This document shows, piece by piece, positions 48,010 through 56,793 of a stretch of 64,000 nucleotides of DNA. Positions within the stretch are counted from its first letter, which is position 1. Every line of letters begins with the position of its first letter. Source of the DNA: an uncultured Ruegeria sp. (GTDB taxonomy: Bacteria; Pseudomonadota; Alphaproteobacteria; Rhodobacterales; Rhodobacteraceae); NCBI RefSeq assembly GCF_947497005.1, contig NZ_CANMFF010000008.1, forward strand, positions 1 to 64,000, read 5' to 3'. The notes under the pieces are model-generated. The model made no database searches. It was not told the DNA's origin and saw only the letters and a list, made by a program, of their open reading frames with translations. A program made the translations under genes and the position numbers.

Positions 48010-48603
48010 GTGGTTCGATTTGCAAACTACGAACTGCGACGAGCAATGCTTTTTAGTGTAGCAATTTCTGTTATTACCTTATTCAATACAACATCAGCTG
48101 GAGCGCAAGTATCCGAAAAAACGAAAGGTTTATTTGGGCATAAGTATGAAGGGGTTCCTCTCGCTGGTTATTTAGGTGATCCGAAAGTTTCCGAGATGGC
48201 CTTGGAGATTTTAGTTCGGTACTTGGCTTCGAATTCGGACAAAGATGGCACAAAAAGGGCAAGTCTTCTGTCCACCTTTATCCATCATGAGATAGTTTCT
48301 AATGGTAGGTTTGTGAATCCAAGTGGAGTGGATCTGCCGGAGGCGACGATAGAACTATTGGCGCCGCACAAATTCTTGGACGAGGAGTGCAACGTCCTGA
48401 GAATGTATTCTGAGACCAAGGAAGAAGCAGGTGAGTATCTCGTATTTCTGGTTTACGGTGGCGAAACCGAGGATGTGAAGGATATAGAATCCTGTCTTCT
48501 TCTTGCGGCGGCAGTTGCAGCCGGAGTTTATTCGGACGATTTTCCAGATGCGCAGAATAGCGATAAGAGGCTGTTCCTAGATGCAGCGATCTTGGGAAAC
48601 TGA
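48010..48603 (+). CDS. Secreted protein of unknown function
   Basis: A 197-residue protein beginning with GTG at 48010 (a later ATG at 48046 also fits); the N-terminus is a signal peptide, MLFSVAISVITLFNTTSAGAQ. The mature part is helical and charged, with two Cys (DEECNVLR and ESCLLLAA). No family is recognised. It is clearly more AT-rich than the genes on either side, so it may be acquired DNA within a core region. Confidence 0.6.
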   Translation: MVRFANYELRRAMLFSVAISVITLFNTTSAGAQVSEKTKGLFGHKYEGVPLAGYLGDPKVSEMALEILVRYLASNSDKDGTKRASLLSTFIHHEIVSNGRFVNPSGVDLPEATIELLAPHKFLDEECNVLRMYSETKEEAGEYLVFLVYGGETEDVKDIESCLLLAAAVAAGVYSDDFPDAQNSDKRLFLDAAILGN

Positions 48604-48689
48604 CAAAACTGCAGACAGGAGTTCAGATGCATATTTAGCGGCGAATATCGCAACGCTCTCCACGCCAACTAAACTAAGGTGCTAAGCCC

Positions 48690-49130
48690 CTACTCTCCCT
48701 CCAACTGCAACCGCAAATCCCGCAGCACGGGCAAGGTACTGCGCACCCGCTCCAGCCCCAGCTCTCCGACCACGCGGTTGATCAGCGGGGCAATCGACGA
48801 AATCGCCTGATCCCGCGCGCGGCGGCCGGCGGGGCTGATCGCGACCATCTTGCGTCGGGCGTCGTCCCAATCGGGACGGATGTGAATGTATCCGGCCCAT
48901 TCCAACTTGGCCAAAGTGTTGGTCATCGCGCCTCGGGTCACATGGAACGTGTTGGCCAATTGCGCCGGGCTGCGCTCATCGCCCACGAACACCAGATGGT
49001 TCAGCACCGAGAAATGCGAGATTTCCATGCCCTTGGGCAGCACCCGGCTCAGCCGGTTCCGCAATAGCTGGTCTGCGGTCAGGATTTCGCTGAACAGCGT
49101 GACCGCCAGGGCATTTTTCTCGTCAGTCAT
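48690..49130 (-). CDS. MarR family transcriptional regulator
   Basis: A 146-residue winged-helix regulator with the pattern PAQLANTFHVTRGAMTNTLAKLEWAGYIHI and DDARRKMVAISPAG. It is downstream of a nitrilase-like gene (15-bp gap), in the comF-grxC-nit-marR run, so it may be cotranscribed. No ligand or target is predicted. Confidence 0.85.
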   Translation of the reverse strand: MTDEKNALAVTLFSEILTADQLLRNRLSRVLPKGMEISHFSVLNHLVFVGDERSPAQLANTFHVTRGAMTNTLAKLEWAGYIHIRPDWDDARRKMVAISPAGRRARDQAISSIAPLINRVVGELGLERVRSTLPVLRDLRLQLEGE

Positions 49131-49144
49131 GGTCCGGTTCTGGA

Positions 49145-49975
49145 TCAGGGCCCGTCGAAACGACAGATATGTGTCAACGAGGGTACGCGACTGCGCGCCT
49201 CTGTCACAGAACTATCATCCAAATCGAAAATGTGAATGCCTGGATCGGTACCTGCGTCGATCAGCACCTCTCCCCACGGGGTGATAACCATGCTGTGGCC
49301 ATGGGTATATCGCGTCTTTCCACGTGCTTTGGGGTGTTCCCCGGTCTGCGCAGGGGCCAATACCCAACACCCGGTCTCAATCGCCCGAGCCCGCAACAGC
49401 GATTCCCAATGCGCAGCACCCGTGACTGGTGAAAACGCCGCCGGAACAGTCAGAATTCGCGCACCCGACTGCGCCAAAGCGGCGTGCAGGTACGGGAAAC
49501 GGATGTCATAACAGATGGTCAGCCCAACCTTGCCAAACTCCGTTTCAGCAATGACAGCTTTCTCGCCCGGGCGGTAATTCTTGGATTCGCGGAACGTTTC
49601 CGTTTCGGTAACCTGCACGTCGAACATGTGGATCTTGTCATAACGCGCCACGATCTGACCCTGCGGATCTATCATGAAACACCGATTGGCAAAGCGCCCA
49701 TCAGGGTCGTGGGTCTTGATGCCCAAAGACCCAATCAGCAGCCACACGTCCAGCGCAGCGGCCTGTTCACGCAGGCCGGTCAAAGTAGCATCGTCTTCTT
49801 CGTGCTGCAAAACCTCGCGTTGTCGCGACGTGCTGTTGGAAACGCAATTCGTCACTTCCGGCGTCAAGATAAAGCGTGCGCCTTGTTCGGCCGCTTCGGC
49901 CATCATGGCGCGCACCATATCCAGGTTTTTAGTCGGATCGTCCGACGAGGTGATCTGCAGCAGCGCGGTCTTCAT
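49145..49975 (-). CDS. Carbon-nitrogen hydrolase (Nit1/deaminated glutathione amidase-like)
   Basis: A 276-residue nitrilase-superfamily amidase. The catalytic triad is Glu in FILTPEVTN, Lys in YDKIHMFDV and Cys in GLTICYDIRFP. Nit1-like members hydrolyse deaminated glutathione, a metabolite-repair role; the neighbouring glutaredoxin gene agrees with thiol metabolism. Substrate not certain. Its ATG overlaps the glutaredoxin stop by one base. Confidence 0.88.
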   Translation of the reverse strand: MKTALLQITSSDDPTKNLDMVRAMMAEAAEQGARFILTPEVTNCVSNSTSRQREVLQHEEDDATLTGLREQAAALDVWLLIGSLGIKTHDPDGRFANRCFMIDPQGQIVARYDKIHMFDVQVTETETFRESKNYRPGEKAVIAETEFGKVGLTICYDIRFPYLHAALAQSGARILTVPAAFSPVTGAAHWESLLRARAIETGCWVLAPAQTGEHPKARGKTRYTHGHSMVITPWGEVLIDAGTDPGIHIFDLDDSSVTEARSRVPSLTHICRFDGP

Positions 49976-50232
49976 CAGGCCGCGAGAAGGCGGTCAAGTT
50001 TACCCTGCCGTTCCAGCTCATAAAGTTCGTCACAACCGCCAACATGCTGAGTGCCGATGAAAATCTGAGGCACGGTGCGTTTGCCACCTGCGCGCTGGAT
50101 CATCTCGGGCTTGCGCTTGGGATGCATCAGAACGTCAACTTCCTTGAACTCAACGCCTTTCTGCTTCAGCAGGCGTTTGGCCGCGTGGCAAAAGCCGCAG
50201 AGCGGCGAGGTATAGATTTCTACGGGCTTCAT
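49975..50232 (-). CDS. grxC: Glutaredoxin 3
   Basis: An 85-residue dithiol glutaredoxin. The redox motif is CGFC in YTSPLCGFCHAAKRLL, with the TVPQIFIGTQHVGGCDEL cis-Pro and glutathione-binding segment. It reduces disulphides and protein-glutathione adducts. The short start (ATG 50232) matches the family. It lies 38 bases downstream of comF and overlaps the nitrilase gene. Confidence 0.93.
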   Translation of the reverse strand: MKPVEIYTSPLCGFCHAAKRLLKQKGVEFKEVDVLMHPKRKPEMIQRAGGKRTVPQIFIGTQHVGGCDELYELERQGKLDRLLAA

Positions 50233-50270
50233 TTTCCGTTCCCTTTGGATTTCGTGCAATTCTGGGCGAA

Positions 50271-51059
50271 TTAGGCATCCTTGGCAACGCGCGCCAGTGC
50301 CAACACGAAAATATGATTTGCCCCTGCGGCCTGACATGCACGCGTACAGGCCGCCAGTGTTGCGCCGGATGTCATTACGTCATCCACCAACAAGATGTTC
50401 CGGCCCTGCAAATATTGGCCGCGCCGGGGATGAATGCAAATTGCGCCTTCCAGCACTTTACGCCTCTCTTGTGCTGTTTTCCCGTCCAACACCGGGGTTC
50501 GTCGTTTTCGAAACAACAGATCCGGCACGCACTGTAATCCGGTTTCCCGCCCCAGATCTTGAGCCAACAGAGCCGACTGGTTGTAGCGCCGTTTAAGCAG
50601 GCGCGACCAATGCAGCGGCACCGGAGCAATCACCATTCCGGGTCGCAAAAGCTCGTGCCCGGTCTGAGCCATCCACCGCGCTGCGGGACGGGACAGTTCG
50701 GGCCGGTCGCCATGTTTCAATGCCAGGATCAGCGATCGCGCCTTCCCGTCATACAGCAGCGCGGCGCGGCCCGCCTGCCAGGGTGGCGGGGCTTTCAGGC
50801 AATCATCACACTCAATCCGAAACCTGTCGATGGCACCGATCACCGGCACGCCGCAGCTTTCGCATACCGTGCCGCCGATGAAAGGCGTTTCACGCCAACA
50901 GGCCCCGCACAGGCCGAAATCGGATTCGGTCAACTCTCCGCAACCCAAGCAGCGCGGCGGATAGATCAACGCAAGAGCGGTTTGAATCCACTGCGCGATA
51001 CGATACTTGCGACCTATGAAACTGCCCGAGTCCACCGCACCCTCACTGTTCGACCGCAA
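50271..51059 (-). CDS. ComF-family phosphoribosyltransferase-like protein
   Basis: A 262-residue protein with an N-terminal Cys-rich zinc-binding region (CLGCG, LCGACW, CESCG, CDDC) and a C-terminal PRTase-like fold with LLVDDVMTSGATLAAC, the PRPP loop. ComF proteins help in DNA uptake, but many bacteria carry them without competence and their reaction is unknown. The N-terminus overlaps the divergent methyltransferase gene by 44 bp, so the true start may be further in, at GTG 51035 for example. Confidence 0.85.
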   Translation of the reverse strand: MRSNSEGAVDSGSFIGRKYRIAQWIQTALALIYPPRCLGCGELTESDFGLCGACWRETPFIGGTVCESCGVPVIGAIDRFRIECDDCLKAPPPWQAGRAALLYDGKARSLILALKHGDRPELSRPAARWMAQTGHELLRPGMVIAPVPLHWSRLLKRRYNQSALLAQDLGRETGLQCVPDLLFRKRRTPVLDGKTAQERRKVLEGAICIHPRRGQYLQGRNILLVDDVMTSGATLAACTRACQAAGANHIFVLALARVAKDA

Positions 51060-51846
51060 GGCCGTTCTACTTCACCGCGCCCGCGCGCAGGATGACGCTT
51101 TGTTCCTGCACCGCACTGCCCTGGACGAAGTTCAGGATCGGCTCTCCATGGTTAACAAAGCCTTTACGGCGCCTGCGGTTGTGACGCCTTTCCCACAGCT
51201 CTGGACGGATTCTTTTTCCAACGCCGCGATCATTGCAGATGACGATGTGCTCGCGCTGCAACCCGGCACGCATGATCTGGTGATTCACGCGATGGCGCTG
51301 CATTGCGCCAATGATCCGGTGGGACAGCTGATCCAGTGCCGCAGAGCTTTGAAACCAGACGGGCTGTTGCTGGTGGTGAGCCTGGGCGGTGAGACCTTGC
51401 ATGAATTGCGCGCAGCATTGGGCCAGGCCGAAATCGAGGTCGCCGGTGGTCTCAGCCCCCGTATCGCGCCTATGGCCGAGCTGCGCGATTTGGGTGGTCT
51501 GTTACAACGGGCCGGTCTGGCCTTGCCCGTGGCCGATGCCGTTCCGCTGACGGCAGAATACCGAGACATATGGCACCTGATGCGCGATCTGCGGGACATG
51601 GGCGAGACCAATGCCTTGTCTGCTCGGGTCAAACACCCGACCAAACGCACTGTGTTTGAAGCCGCCCAGCGGATCTATGCGGATCATTTCACTGCAGATT
51701 CCAGTCGCCTGGCTGCTACGTTCGAATTGATCTGTCTGACCGGGTGGTCCCCGGACGATAGCCAGCCCAAGCCGCTGCGCCCAGGATCGGCGCAAATGCG
51801 GTTGGCGGATGCTTTGCACACGAAAGAGGGCAAACTGCCCGATTGA
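51016..51846 (+). CDS. Class I SAM-dependent methyltransferase (NDUFAF5-like)
   Basis: A 276-residue protein that resembles BioC/NDUFAF5-type methyltransferases. SLFDRKAVLLHRARA at the start, the weak glycine region of motif I, HALHCANDPVGQLIQCRRALKPDGLLLVVSLGGETLHELRAAL, and the C-terminal FTGWSP-like LTGWSPDDSQPKPLRPGSA are typical. The classical GxGxG of motif I is degenerate here. Mitochondrial relatives modify a respiratory complex subunit. ATG 51016 is preferred to TTG 51007. Head-to-head with comF and overlapping its 5' end. Confidence 0.8.
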   Translation: MKLPESTAPSLFDRKAVLLHRARAQDDALFLHRTALDEVQDRLSMVNKAFTAPAVVTPFPQLWTDSFSNAAIIADDDVLALQPGTHDLVIHAMALHCANDPVGQLIQCRRALKPDGLLLVVSLGGETLHELRAALGQAEIEVAGGLSPRIAPMAELRDLGGLLQRAGLALPVADAVPLTAEYRDIWHLMRDLRDMGETNALSARVKHPTKRTVFEAAQRIYADHFTADSSRLAATFELICLTGWSPDDSQPKPLRPGSAQMRLADALHTKEGKLPD

Positions 51847-51903
51847 CGCGCGATCAAATCCCCTTATTTCAGGCCGGAACACTAGAAATTCAGGAAGCCT
51901 CAA

Positions 51904-52953
51904 ATGCTCGATGCCACTCGTCCCGCACACGCTCCTACGGATCATCCTAAGGTCAGGGTGGGTCGTGTTGGCATTCTGCTCGCCAATCTGGGCACCCCGG
52001 ATGATTACTCATACTGGCCGATGCGCCGCTATCTGAACGAGTTTTTGTCAGATCAGCGCGTCATCGACTATCCGAAATGGAAATGGCAGCCGATTCTGCA
52101 GGGAATCATCCTGAGCAAGCGGCCCTTCAGTTCCGGCGAGGCCTACAAATCGATCTGGAATCATGAAAAAGACGAAAGCCCGCTGATGACAATCACCAAG
52201 GACCAGACCGCTAGGCTGAGCGAGGCAATGCAGGCGCGTTACGGCGATCAGGTGATGGTCGATTTCTGTATGCGCTATGGCAATCCTTCGACCAAATCCA
52301 AAGTGCGCGAAATGGTGGCGGCAGGTTGTGAGCGCATTCTGTTCTTCCCACTTTACCCACAATATGCAGGCGCGACGACGGCCACAGCTAACGACCAGTT
52401 CTTCCGCGCATTGATGGAGGAAGCGTGGCAGCCCGCAGCCCGCACAGTTCCCGCCTATTTCGACGAACCCGCCTATATAGACGCGTTGGCCCAGTCAGTT
52501 GAGCGTGCTTATGCGGCGATGGAGACCAAACCGGACATACTGGTGTGTTCCTACCACGGGATGCCCGAGCGGTATTTGCAGCAGGGTGATCCGTACCATT
52601 GTCAGTGCGCCAAAACGACCCGGCTACTGAAAGAACGGCTGGGCTGGTCGGATGATCAACTGGTGTCGACTTTCCAGTCGCGATTCGGCCCTGAAGAATG
52701 GCTAAAGCCCTACACGGTGGAACACGTGGCAAATCTGGCGAAGCAGGGAAAAAAGACCGTCGCCGTCATTGCGCCGGCTTTCTCGGCCGACTGCATCGAA
52801 ACGCTGGAAGAGATCAACGAAGAGATCAAGGAAAGCTTCGAAGGGGCAGGTGGTGAATCCTTCACCTACATCCCTTGCCTCAACGACGACCCGGTTCATA
52901 TTGCCGCCTTGGGGAAGGTTATCGAGGATAATTTGCGTGGCTGGCTGGACTGA
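51904..52953 (+). CDS. hemH: Ferrochelatase
   Basis: A 349-residue enzyme that inserts Fe2+ into protoporphyrin IX, the last step of haem synthesis. GILLANLGTPDD opens the fold; CSYHGMPERYLQQGDPYHCQC has the metal-channel His; FQSRFGPEEWLKPYT and FSADCIETLEEINEE are the second signature with the catalytic Glu. The length is normal, with an N-terminal tail of about 20. A strong terminator follows. Confidence 0.96.
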   Translation: MLDATRPAHAPTDHPKVRVGRVGILLANLGTPDDYSYWPMRRYLNEFLSDQRVIDYPKWKWQPILQGIILSKRPFSSGEAYKSIWNHEKDESPLMTITKDQTARLSEAMQARYGDQVMVDFCMRYGNPSTKSKVREMVAAGCERILFFPLYPQYAGATTATANDQFFRALMEEAWQPAARTVPAYFDEPAYIDALAQSVERAYAAMETKPDILVCSYHGMPERYLQQGDPYHCQCAKTTRLLKERLGWSDDQLVSTFQSRFGPEEWLKPYTVEHVANLAKQGKKTVAVIAPAFSADCIETLEEINEEIKESFEGAGGESFTYIPCLNDDPVHIAALGKVIEDNLRGWLD

Positions 52954-52975
52954 TCCGCACAACCTTATTCAAAGT

Positions 52976-53008
52976 AAAAAAGGCGGTGGATTGCTCCACC
53001 GCCTTTTT
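52976..53008. terminator. Bidirectional terminator between hemH and the small membrane protein gene
   Basis: AAAAAGGCGGTGGA - TTGC - TCCACCGCCTTTTT: a long perfect stem with A/T tracts on both sides, so it can stop transcription from either gene. Confidence 0.9.
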
Positions 53009-53026
53009 CATGAAATCCGTGTCGAA

Positions 53027-53209
53027 TTAGCTTGCAGCAACAGCAGCAGCAACAACGACCAGCAGGATCAGCGGCAGCAGGATACCCTGCGACGAACCCT
53101 GTGTTTCTTCAACAACAACCGGTGCTTCAACAATCGGCTCTTCCAGGTTGCCCGCATATGCGGTCGAAGCAGCAGCGGTCAGAGCTGCGGCGAGAACGAG
53201 TTTTTTCAT
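53027..53209 (-). CDS. Small secreted/membrane protein (60 aa)
   Basis: A 60-residue protein. A signal-like N-terminus (KKLVLAAALTAAASTAYAG) is followed by a short acidic stretch (NLEEPIVEAPVVVEETQGSS) and a C-terminal hydrophobic helix (ILLPLILLVVVAAAVAA). GGAGGT seven bases before the ATG at 53209 fixes the start. The layout (export signal plus C-terminal span) is that of a small inner-membrane protein. No function known; the neighbouring hemH does not need to be related. Confidence 0.75.
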   Translation of the reverse strand: MKKLVLAAALTAAASTAYAGNLEEPIVEAPVVVEETQGSSQGILLPLILLVVVAAAVAAS

Positions 53210-53348
53210 ATTAACCTCCAGAATCTGCACGATTCCAATGCCCGGAACCGCACATCTAAGACTTACCTCGTGGTTTTTTCTAATCAGCAATGGCCCGGGA
53301 ATGCAATTGCAACTTGGTAACTAAGCGGGTTCTCACACAAAAATGTCG

Positions 53349-53948
53349 TCAAATTAGCAACACTTGCGTGCCGACCTTCGCCATCGAGAACAACTCGGAG
53401 ATGTCTTCGTTAAACAGGCCGATGCAGCCATTGGACGACCGGCGCCCGATTTTGCGTGTATCGTGGGTTCCATGAATGCGGTAATATTTCCAGCTCAGGT
53501 ATAAAGCATGTGTTCCCAACGGGTTATCCGGGCCTGGAGGAATATAGTCAGGCCATTCCGGATTTCGCTTTTTCATTGACGGTGTCGGAGACCAGCTGGG
53601 GCCTTCGACCTTGCGGATCACGCTGGTACGCCCGCGGCGGGTCAGTTCCTCGGTCAGCGGAACCGATGACGGGTAGAGTTTGTATATTGTTTGATCATCT
53701 GACCAGTAATGCAGCGCGCGCGATACGGTATCGACCAGAATCGCGCCGTTATTTGTATTCGAGAAGTATGGCTGCCAATCCAGCGCCCGGAACCCTGATA
53801 CGTTCCGGCGCACGGATGGCTCGGCCTCGGGCGCAGGGCGCAATGGGTCCCCGGGAATGTATTGTGCCAGCGCAGGTGTCGCCAGTGTGGCAGAGGCCGC
53901 CGCCAGAAATCCCCTTCGGGTGGACAAGTGAATTCGCTTTTCGACCAT
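53349..53948 (-). CDS. L,D-transpeptidase (YkuD), TAT-exported
   Basis: A 199-residue cell-wall enzyme with a twin-arginine signal (STRRGFLAAASATLATPALAQ) and the YkuD catalytic segment HGTHDTRKIGRRSSNGCIGLFN (His plus SxGC Cys). L,D-transpeptidases cross-link peptidoglycan 3-3 or attach outer-membrane proteins to it. GPDNPLGTHALYLSW is the usual lead-in. I take ATG 53948 as start because the signal begins there; ATG 53993 is possible. It is divergent from the CAP-domain lipoprotein gene. Confidence 0.9.
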   Translation of the reverse strand: MVEKRIHLSTRRGFLAAASATLATPALAQYIPGDPLRPAPEAEPSVRRNVSGFRALDWQPYFSNTNNGAILVDTVSRALHYWSDDQTIYKLYPSSVPLTEELTRRGRTSVIRKVEGPSWSPTPSMKKRNPEWPDYIPPGPDNPLGTHALYLSWKYYRIHGTHDTRKIGRRSSNGCIGLFNEDISELFSMAKVGTQVLLI

Positions 53949-54118
53949 GACAACGGGTCCTGTGTTTTGGATAAAGTCTGAAATTTGTGACATTCTATTG
54001 CCAGAATGCTTCAGTCGCAAATCAAACCGGCAGATTCACGCAAGTTCCGGCTATTGCGCGTTTGCTCAGAGCTGTCAGGCGCGCTATGCCGTGTGTTGAC
54101 ACAATAATCAGGTCGATC

Positions 54119-54634
54119 ATGACGCGTATCGTTTCTTTACTCTTGATTTGCTTTGTCGCGCTTGCGGCATGTACGGACACTGGCCCCACAACATTTGGTG
54201 CCGATGGTCGCCCATTGCCAACAGTTTATAAAATCCGCGGCAACCCGGAAAAACTGCAGTTCCGCATGCTTGATTCGGTCAATGCCCTGCGGCAGGCGCA
54301 AGGCTTGCAGGCTGTGCAGCTAAACGCGCAGCTGAACGCTGCAGCAGCGACTCACTCAAAGGATATGGCCCGACAGAACCGACCCTGGCACTTTGGATCA
54401 GACGGTTCGTCCCCGATCGATCGTGCTGCACGGGTTGGCTATTTCGGCACATTCCTGGGGGAAGCCATTTCCGAGACCTACGAAACCGAAACCGAAACCC
54501 TCGCCGCGTGGATGCAGGAACCCGGGCCGCGAAACGTCATTATGGACGCCAAGGCAACTCAAATGGGATTCGCCTGGCATCAGGAAGGTGGCGGAAAAAT
54601 CTGGTGGACGCTGGAAATGGGCACCGGAGGCTGA
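54119..54634 (+). CDS. CAP/SCP-domain lipoprotein
   Basis: A 171-residue lipoprotein. The signal ends in VALAAC (lipobox Cys at about residue 18). The CAP fold follows: MLDSVNALRQAQGLQAVQLNAQLNAAAATHSKDMARQNRPWHFG, then GEAISETYETETETLAAWMQEP and the closing MDAKATQMGFAWHQEGGGKIWWTLEMG. CAP proteins bind lipids, ions or cell-wall ligands; the exact role is unknown. It is divergent from the transpeptidase gene, and a strong terminator follows it. Confidence 0.88.
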   Translation: MTRIVSLLLICFVALAACTDTGPTTFGADGRPLPTVYKIRGNPEKLQFRMLDSVNALRQAQGLQAVQLNAQLNAAAATHSKDMARQNRPWHFGSDGSSPIDRAARVGYFGTFLGEAISETYETETETLAAWMQEPGPRNVIMDAKATQMGFAWHQEGGGKIWWTLEMGTGG

Positions 54635-54650
54635 TCCGTAGACAGAAAAG

Positions 54651-54682
54651 AAAAAAGGCCCCCGAAAATCGGGGGCCTTTTT
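54651..54682. terminator. Bidirectional terminator between the CAP gene and ptsN
   Basis: AAAAAAGGCCCCCGA - AAA - TCGGGGGCCTTTTTT: perfect GC stem with long A and T tracts, between two convergent genes. Confidence 0.92.
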
Positions 54683-54692
54683 TCTGTACAGT

Positions 54693-55157
54693 TTATGCAG
54701 CTTGCATGGATTGAGCTTCGGTCAGGATCGCATAGAGCTTGACCGGATCGGGGTTCGCCCGAAGTTTTGTACACACCGACGTATCCCGCAATGTGCGGGA
54801 CACAAGGGCCAGTGCCTTAAGGTGATCAACCCCAGCCTCTTCCGGTGCAAACAACGCAAAGGCAATGTCCACAGGCTGACGATCAACCGATCCGAAATCG
54901 ATAGGTTTTTCCAGCATGACGAACACCCCCGAGACCGAAACAAGCTCGGGCATTCGTGCGTGCGGCAGCGCTACGCCATGCCCGACACCGGTTGGACCCA
55001 GGCTTTCCCGTTCCAGCAGGCTGTCAACAACTGCCTGAGGGTCAAGACCCAGAGTTGCAGCGGCCACATCGCCGATTTCCTGAAACAGCCGCTTCTTGCT
55101 GGAAGCGGCGGACAATACACGTACTGCTTCGGGCTTCAGTATGCTCGAAAGCTCCAT
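54693..55157 (-). CDS. ptsN: Nitrogen-PTS EIIA protein PtsN
   Basis: A 154-residue EIIA-Ntr protein that takes phosphate from NPr and reports on nitrogen/potassium status. The phosphorylated His is in GVGHGVALPHARM. The start LSSILKPEAVRVLSAASSKKRLFQEIGDVA is typical. I place the start at ATG 55157; a longer frame reaches into the hpf stop. It lies downstream of hpf, and the pair is linked to lptB, the usual context. rpoN, often in this cluster, is missing. Confidence 0.93.
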   Translation of the reverse strand: MELSSILKPEAVRVLSAASSKKRLFQEIGDVAAATLGLDPQAVVDSLLERESLGPTGVGHGVALPHARMPELVSVSGVFVMLEKPIDFGSVDRQPVDIAFALFAPEEAGVDHLKALALVSRTLRDTSVCTKLRANPDPVKLYAILTEAQSMQAA

Positions 55158-55215
55158 GATCACGCTCCATGGCACGGCACCCGCCTCGGCGGGTGCGGCC
55201 CCGTATCCTTGCCTG

Positions 55216-55779
55216 TTAAGGATCAATCCAGCCGATGTTACCGTCTTCGCGACGATACACGACATTCAATCCATCCTTGTTCTCATTTCTGAACACCAGC
55301 ACCGGGGCGCCGGCAAGTTCCATTTGCATTACGGCTTCACCTACACTCAAAGATGGAATTTTTGTTTCCATCTCAGCCACAATCATAGGCTGCAGCGATT
55401 CGGGTTCATCAGCCGCGTCCGATTCGTCAGAGGCGAGGATATAAGAGGACGCCCCGAAGAGTTCAACCGGCTCGGACCGATCCTTATGGTGGTCCTTCAG
55501 ACGACGCTTATAGCGACGCAGTTGTGTTTCCATTTTGTCGCAGCATGCCTCAAACGCCGCATAAATTTCGGTTGCATGCGCCTTGGCCTGGGCGGTCAGC
55601 CCGGTGGACAGGTGCACCGTTGTTTCGCATACATATTCATGCGCTGAACGGGAAAAGACGACGTTGGCGTCGGTAGGCCGCTGGGCATATTTGCCTACAA
55701 CCTCGCCCAGCTCGGTCTGCACGTGTGTTTGCAGCGCCGCGCCGATGTCGATCTGTTTTCCGCTGATTTGGTAACGCAT
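55216..55779 (-). CDS. hpf: Ribosome hibernation promoting factor, long form
   Basis: A 187-residue HPF that dimerises 70S ribosomes into inactive 100S particles. The N-terminal S30AE domain (1-105) has KQIDIGAALQTHVQTELGEVVGKYAQRPTDANVVFSR and HEYVCETTVHL. The C-terminal dimerisation domain (about 128-187) has TKIPSLSVGEAVMQMELAGAPVLVFRNENKDGLNVVYRREDGNIGWIDP. AAGGAG precedes the ATG at 55779. It lies between lptB and ptsN, which it is probably transcribed with. Confidence 0.93.
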   Translation of the reverse strand: MRYQISGKQIDIGAALQTHVQTELGEVVGKYAQRPTDANVVFSRSAHEYVCETTVHLSTGLTAQAKAHATEIYAAFEACCDKMETQLRRYKRRLKDHHKDRSEPVELFGASSYILASDESDAADEPESLQPMIVAEMETKIPSLSVGEAVMQMELAGAPVLVFRNENKDGLNVVYRREDGNIGWIDP

Positions 55780-56031
55780 GTGATCTCCTTCACAATTCAC
55801 ACCCATTCTGACGTCACGGAACGCGACGAACTTGTTTTTATCGGGTGGGGGGTCGGGACAGTTTCCGCGGTTGCCTTGATACCAGCCCTTCAACGAAGGG
55901 ACATCGATCTCCAGACTGAAACCGGGTAAATGCCATAGTCCAATTGAGGCAAGAGACGACGGAAGAGTCAATCAAAACAGGTGTGTATATACGCGATTTC
56001 CGTCATGCATCCGGCGCAGATCAGCACAAGC

Positions 56032-56793
56032 CTATGAAATACGGAAGTTTTCGCCAAGATAGACGCGGCGCACATTCTCGTTCTCGACAACTTCATCAGG
56101 TGTGCCGGACATCAGAACCTGCCCGTCATGCAGAATGTAGGCACGGTCGACAATTTCCAGCGTTTCCCGGACGTTATGGTCGGTAATAAGAACCCCGATC
56201 CCACGTTTTTTCAGATCAGCAACCAGATGCCGGATATCACCGACACTGATCGGATCAACGCCCGCAAACGGTTCATCCAGCAGCAAGTATTTCGGGTCTG
56301 CGGCCAAACACCGCGCAATCTCGACCCGGCGACGTTCACCGCCAGAAAGGGCAAGGGCGGGCGCGCGGCGCAGATGTTCGATCGAGAAATCCGACAACAG
56401 CTCTTCCAGCCGCTCTTTCCGCCTGTGGGCATGAGATACAGTGATATCCAATACTGCGGCGATATTGTCCTCGACGCTCATGCCGCGAAAGATCGACATC
56501 TCTTGCGGCAAATAACCAATGCCCATTCGCGCACGGCGATACATCGGCAGAGTCGTTACGTTCTGGCCGTCAATCGTGACTTTACCCGCTTCTGGGAAAA
56601 CAAGCCCGGCCACGGAATAAAATGTCGTGGTCTTTCCTGATCCGTTTGGTCCCAACAGGGCTACAACTTCGGACCGGTCCAATGTCATCGTGACATCCCG
56701 GATTACCGTTTTTTTCCGGTAGGACTTTCGCAGCTTCTCGATACGCAGCCCAGAGCTGCCTTCGGCCACTGACAGGTTAGGACGCGCCATCAA
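56032..56793 (-). CDS. lptB: LPS export ABC transporter ATP-binding protein LptB
   Basis: A 253-residue ATPase that powers lipopolysaccharide transport by LptBFG. Walker A GPNGSGKTTTF, the signature LSGGERRRVEIARCL, Walker B LLLDEPFAGVDP and the H-loop DHN are clear. The family Y-R-R motif is in MYRRARMGIGYLPQEMSIFRGMSVEDN. It overlaps lptA by four bases and ends the lpt run. The genes for the membrane part (LptFG) are elsewhere. Confidence 0.96.
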   Translation of the reverse strand: MMARPNLSVAEGSSGLRIEKLRKSYRKKTVIRDVTMTLDRSEVVALLGPNGSGKTTTFYSVAGLVFPEAGKVTIDGQNVTTLPMYRRARMGIGYLPQEMSIFRGMSVEDNIAAVLDITVSHAHRRKERLEELLSDFSIEHLRRAPALALSGGERRRVEIARCLAADPKYLLLDEPFAGVDPISVGDIRHLVADLKKRGIGVLITDHNVRETLEIVDRAYILHDGQVLMSGTPDEVVENENVRRVYLGENFRIS

